A stretch of 9,478 bases of DNA from positions 1 through 9,478 of the forward strand of contig JAIRKN010000033.1 of the NCBI GenBank assembly GCA_031260095.1, written 5' to 3'. A program made the translations under genes and the position numbers. This document shows positions 6,502-9,478 of this stretch, piece by piece; positions within the stretch are counted from its first letter, which is position 1; the number at the start of each line of letters is the position of its first letter. Below the pieces are notes generated by a model. The model saw only the letters and a list, made by a program, of their open reading frames with translations. It had not been told where the DNA came from and did no database searches. The DNA comes from Tannerella sp. Lineage in GTDB: Bacteria > Bacteroidota > Bacteroidia > Bacteroidales > Tannerellaceae.

Positions 6502-7344
6502 ATGAAAACAATAATTGAAGAACGCTGGGGTACACACCCTAATGACGTAAAACATTACGACACGGCACAATTAAGAAATGAATTTTTAGTAGAAAAGTTA
6601 TTTGAAACGGATGAGGTAATCATGGTTTACACTCATAACGACCGCCTGATCATAGGTGGAGCGCTTCCCGTAAAAGAAAGTCTGAAACTGGAAACGGTGG
6701 ACTTAATCCGTTCCGAATATTTTTGTGAACGGCGCGAAGTCGGCGTCGTTTGTATCGAAAACGAGGGAATTGTCTCAGTTGACGGACAGGTATTCGAGAT
6801 GGTTTACAAAGATGCATTATATATTGGAAGAGGCGCGAAAGAAGTGATCTTTAAAAGCAAGGATGCGACCCGCCCGGCTAAGTTTTATTTTGCATCATCA
6901 CCGGCACATACGGCATTCCCGACAGCTGCAATTACGAAAGAGATGCGCCGCACACGCGAATTGGGCGTAAAAGCCCTGTCAAACGAAAGAACATTAAATC
7001 ATTTGATCCTAAGCGAAATCGTACCGTGTTGCCAGTTGCAAATGGGGTTGACCGAGATCAAAGAAGGAAGCGTATGGAATACAATGCCCCCGCATACTCA
7101 TTCCCGCAGGATGGAAGCGTATTTTTATTTTAAAGTGCCCGAACAACAAGCTGTCTGCCATTTTATGGGACAACCCCAGGAAACAAGGCATATCTTTATG
7201 GGAAACGAACAGGCTGTCATTTCACCTTCATGGTCGATCCACTCTGCCGCCGGAACCAGCAACTACACGTTTATCTGGGCCATGTGCGGAGAAAACCTGG
7301 ATTATGATGATATGGATACCTTTACGGCAGATAAACTCCGCTAA
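6502..7344 (+). CDS. kduI: 5-dehydro-4-deoxy-D-glucuronate isomerase (KduI)
   Basis: 280 residues, the family length. It isomerises 5-keto-4-deoxyuronate, formed from the unsaturated uronate released after lyase attack on pectin or glycosaminoglycans, to 3-deoxy-D-glycero-2,5-hexodiulosonate in the cytoplasm. The protein is a double-cupin Zn enzyme. The metal ligands are H198 and H200 (PPHTHSRRMEAY), E205 and H247 (WSIHSAAG), with the same relative spacing as E. coli KduI. RSEYFCERREVGVVCIE and YIGRGAKEV are other family blocks. I chose ATG 6502 because MKTIIEERWGTHPNDVKHYDT matches the family N-terminus. The frame stays open back to 6301, but that stretch would overlap the divergent gene and promoters and is not KduI-like. 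First gene of a three-gene operon; the next begins 22 bp after its stop. Confidence 0.97.
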   Translation: MKTIIEERWGTHPNDVKHYDTAQLRNEFLVEKLFETDEVIMVYTHNDRLIIGGALPVKESLKLETVDLIRSEYFCERREVGVVCIENEGIVSVDGQVFEMVYKDALYIGRGAKEVIFKSKDATRPAKFYFASSPAHTAFPTAAITKEMRRTRELGVKALSNERTLNHLILSEIVPCCQLQMGLTEIKEGSVWNTMPPHTHSRRMEAYFYFKVPEQQAVCHFMGQPQETRHIFMGNEQAVISPSWSIHSAAGTSNYTFIWAMCGENLDYDDMDTFTADKLR

Positions 7345-7366
7345 TATTTTTAATATTTAATGTATA

Positions 7367-8521
7367 ATGAACATGAAAAAAATTTGTTTTTTGATTTCAG
7401 CTTTTATCTTGTTGATATCATGTAACTCCGGTCTGAATATAACGGTAGAGAATCCAAGTGATTTCGATCGTTTGGAAATGGTTGAGATACCGACGGAAAA
7501 ATTGATGAATCTTTCAGCCGGCAAGGCGTATGTAGTAGTAAACCAGCAAGGCGAGATCATTCCATCACAAACTACTTACGACGGAAAACTGATATTCCAG
7601 GCGGATATTAAAGCGAAAGAATCGCTGTTCTATATAGTAAAAGCAGGAATACCGCCAACTTTCCCGTCAAAAGTTTACGGACGTTTCATTACGGAACGAA
7701 AGGACGATTTCGCCTGGGAAAATGACCGGGTGGCATTCCGTATATACGGACCGGCCCTGATTGCCGTCGATGGCCCCAGTAACGGACTGGATATATGGTA
7801 CAAAAAAACAAATGATCTGATTATTGACAAATGGTATAAAGATGACATAGCAGGCGTCCGGTCGTATCATGACGATCATGGAGAAGGTCTTGACGACTAT
7901 AAAGTAGGACGTACCCTCGGAGCAGGTATGATGGCCCCGTTTGAAAATGAGACACTGACGCTAAATGAAAATTTTGCCGGTCAGGAGATTTTTGAAAACG
8001 GACCGTTGCGCACTACATTTAAGCTTACATACAAAGATATCACGGTTGACGGAAAAACATTCGGCGAAAGTCGTACATTTTCGATCGACGCAGGTTCTCA
8101 ATTAACAAAAGTAACACAGGAATACGGCACCCGCGATACATTGACCGTTGCTGCCGGACTCGTAAAACGCGCTAAAGACGATGATGCCTATTCTGCTTAT
8201 ACGGAAAACGGAACCGCCGCCGTCATATATGAAGAACCCGCAAATGAAAAAGCAGGTAAAGTATATGTCGGCATGGTATTCCCTACCGGCTTAAAAAGGG
8301 TCATCTCCGATACATATACAATTATACATCCTAAAAGCAAAAAGGAAGAAACACATTCGCACGTTCTGGTGATCACCTCTTATTATCCGAATCAACCTAT
8401 TACATACTATACGGGATATGGTTGGGAGAGATTCGGCTTTCCAAGCCTTGATTCATTTCAGAATTATATAGGATATTTTTCAAAAGCGCTTGAAGAACCA
8501 TTGATAATAAAAATTATGTAA
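7367..8521 (+). CDS. DUF4861-family lipoprotein in a uronate-catabolism operon
   Basis: 384 residues. A lipoprotein signal peptide ends at the lipobox LISC, with Cys19 lipidated. The residues after it (NSGLN) lack the acidic run of Bacteroidetes surface-export signals, so a periplasm-facing location is more likely. The body carries blocks I associate with DUF4861: FAWENDRVAFRIYGPAL (about 115-131), GLDIWYKKT, IIDKWY, SYHDDHGEGLDDYKVG (about 166-181, with H168, D170, H171, E173) and GYGWERFGFPS near the C-terminus. The conserved His/Asp/Glu cluster and Trp/Tyr residues would suit carbohydrate binding or catalysis, but the function is unknown to me. Its position between kduI (22 bp) and kduD (19 bp) ties it to breakdown of uronate-containing polysaccharides. 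ATG 7373 (MKKICF) is an equally good or better start than 7367. Confidence 0.88.
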   Translation: MNMKKICFLISAFILLISCNSGLNITVENPSDFDRLEMVEIPTEKLMNLSAGKAYVVVNQQGEIIPSQTTYDGKLIFQADIKAKESLFYIVKAGIPPTFPSKVYGRFITERKDDFAWENDRVAFRIYGPALIAVDGPSNGLDIWYKKTNDLIIDKWYKDDIAGVRSYHDDHGEGLDDYKVGRTLGAGMMAPFENETLTLNENFAGQEIFENGPLRTTFKLTYKDITVDGKTFGESRTFSIDAGSQLTKVTQEYGTRDTLTVAAGLVKRAKDDDAYSAYTENGTAAVIYEEPANEKAGKVYVGMVFPTGLKRVISDTYTIIHPKSKKEETHSHVLVITSYYPNQPITYYTGYGWERFGFPSLDSFQNYIGYFSKALEEPLIIKIM

Positions 8522-8540
8522 TAATAAAAATTAAACTCGT

Positions 8541-9338
8541 ATGAACAATCCATTTTCATTAAAAGGTAAAATAGCTCTCGTCACAGGAGCTTCTTATGGT
8601 ATTGGTTTCGCCATTGCATCAGCTTTAGCCGAAGCCGGAGCAAAAATCGTTTTCAATGATTTAAAGTTAGACTTAGTTGAAGACGCTATGGAAAAATACA
8701 AAGCGGAGGGTATTGAGGCGCATGGATATGTATTTGACGTAACCAATGAGGAAGAAGTGAATTCAACGATTGCCAAAATAGAAAAAGAAGTCGGCGTAAT
8801 TGATATTCTTGTCAACAATGCAGGGATCATCAAGCGCATTCCGATGCATGAAATGAGCGCTGCGGAATTTCGCCAGGTGATAGATATTGACCTGAACGGC
8901 CCTTTTATTGTAGCCAAGGCAGTCATTCCCGCCATGATCAAAAAAGGACATGGGAAAATTATTAACATCTGCTCCATGATGAGCGAACTCGGCAGGGAAA
9001 CCGTTTCCGCCTATGCTGCCGCCAAAGGAGGATTAAAGATGCTGACACGCAATATAGCATCCGAGTACGGAGAATATAATATACAGTGTAATGGTATAGG
9101 ACCGGGATACATCGCAACTCCGCAAACCGCACCCTTATGCGAAAAACAAGCGGACGGTTCACGTCATCCCTTTGATTCTTTCATCATTGCCAAAACACCG
9201 GCAGCACGCTGGGGAACAACAGACGACCTGAAAGGACCGGCCATATTCCTGGCTTCCGAAGCGTCAAACTTTGTAAACGGACATATCTTATACGTGGATG
9301 GCGGCATTCTGGCTTACATCGGAAAGCAGCCCAAATAA
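8541..9338 (+). CDS. kduD: 2-dehydro-3-deoxy-D-gluconate 5-dehydrogenase (KduD), SDR family
   Basis: 265 residues, a classical short-chain dehydrogenase. It reduces 3-deoxy-hexodiulosonate, the KduI product, to 2-keto-3-deoxygluconate, which KDG kinase and aldolase would then take up. The Rossmann motif is TGASYGIG (15-22), the NNAG motif is at 92-95, and the catalytic Ser145, Tyr158 and Lys162 (SAYAAAKGG) are intact. The C-terminus has NGHILYVDGGILAYIGKQP, typical of the KduD/gluconate 5-dehydrogenase group. Bacteroides relatives are often labelled gluconate 5-dehydrogenase; the kduI neighbour favours KduD. D38 (FNDLK) after the second strand leaves NADH or NADPH preference open. It starts 19 bp after the lipoprotein stop, and a hairpin terminator follows 22 bp after its own stop, so this is the last gene of the operon. 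Confidence 0.92.
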   Translation: MNNPFSLKGKIALVTGASYGIGFAIASALAEAGAKIVFNDLKLDLVEDAMEKYKAEGIEAHGYVFDVTNEEEVNSTIAKIEKEVGVIDILVNNAGIIKRIPMHEMSAAEFRQVIDIDLNGPFIVAKAVIPAMIKKGHGKIINICSMMSELGRETVSAYAAAKGGLKMLTRNIASEYGEYNIQCNGIGPGYIATPQTAPLCEKQADGSRHPFDSFIIAKTPAARWGTTDDLKGPAIFLASEASNFVNGHILYVDGGILAYIGKQPK

Positions 9339-9354
9339 GCAGTTCATTCACAAA

Positions 9355-9478
9355 TCAACAAGAGAGCGGCGTCGCAAACAGTCGATAGCCGCTCTCTTTA
9401 TCTTCAGATCTCTCATTTGCCATACATCCGACCACGACACGATCTTTCAGCCCCAACCATCCGCTGTTATACAAACTG
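9355..9478 (-). CDS. Possible 3' end of a convergent gene (partial, uncertain)
   Basis: Reading in from the right edge on the minus strand, one frame is open for 40 codons to a TGA at 9355-9357. It reads like protein at first (YNSGWLGLKDRVVVGCM), but its last part overlaps the kduD terminator hairpin. A frame this short can be open by chance, and I recognise no family. The base composition is less AT-rich than the other spacers, which mildly favours coding. Confidence 0.2.
   Translation of the reverse strand, partial: SLYNSGWLGLKDRVVVGCMANERSEDKESGYRLFATPLSC
9361..9397 (+). terminator. Hairpin terminator after kduD
   Basis: A perfect 10-bp inverted repeat, AGAGAGCGGC (9361-9370) with GCCGCTCTCT (9388-9397). 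The 17-nt loop can add three inner pairs (TCG/CGA). TTTATCTT follows on the plus strand, giving a modest T-run. It lies 22 bp after the kduD stop. It may also act on the minus strand, where TTGTTGATTT follows. Confidence 0.8.

Noticed and set aside
8594..8977. 127-residue minus-strand frame inside kduD
   Set aside because: Antisense of a complete SDR enzyme; no own motifs or promoter.

Overview
The window looks like chromosomal DNA of a Bacteroidales bacterium (Bacteroides/Parabacteroides-like; I cannot fix the genus). The signs are a Bacteroidetes-type OmpA porin with a pyroglutamate-type signal cleavage site, a HAD-hotdog fusion of the kind known from Bacteroides, a kduI / DUF4861 / kduD cluster, near absence of Shine-Dalgarno sequences, AT-rich spacers, and several promoters fitting the Bacteroidetes TTTG-N19/20-TAnnTTTG pattern.

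Layout. Bases 1-6360 are read on the minus strand and 6502-9338 on the plus strand, with one divergent promoter region at 6361-6501. In transcription order, the minus-strand units are: (a) a nucleotidyltransferase-GHMP kinase fusion followed after 11 bp by rfbA, a sugar-nucleotide pair; (b) a single OmpA-family porin with its own strong promoter, leader and perfect terminator; (c) an LsrF-like class I aldolase with its own promoter; (d) an unrecognised 211-residue protein followed after 27 bp by a HAD phosphatase-hotdog thioesterase fusion that runs off the left edge. The plus-strand unit is kduI, a DUF4861 lipoprotein and kduD, closed by a strong hairpin at 9361-9397.

How the genes work together. 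KduI and KduD catalyse consecutive steps that take the unsaturated-uronate product of polysaccharide lyases (pectin, glycosaminoglycans or similar) to 2-keto-3-deoxygluconate. The lipoprotein between them probably belongs to the same catabolic programme. The fusion protein and RfbA should both supply activated sugars for cell-surface glycans. The aldolase, the unknown protein and the HAD-hotdog gene are separate housekeeping or accessory functions with no clear link to each other.

No gap exceeds 300 bp. The largest is 4070-4327 (258 bp, very AT-rich), which holds the porin promoter, leader and a short tandem repeat. I see no tRNA, rRNA, CRISPR array, insertion sequence or phage gene. Nothing here is clearly a new multi-gene system. 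The least ordinary items are the compact nucleotidyltransferase-GHMP kinase fusion, the unknown 211-residue protein with a PD...EVT motif, and the solitary LsrF.
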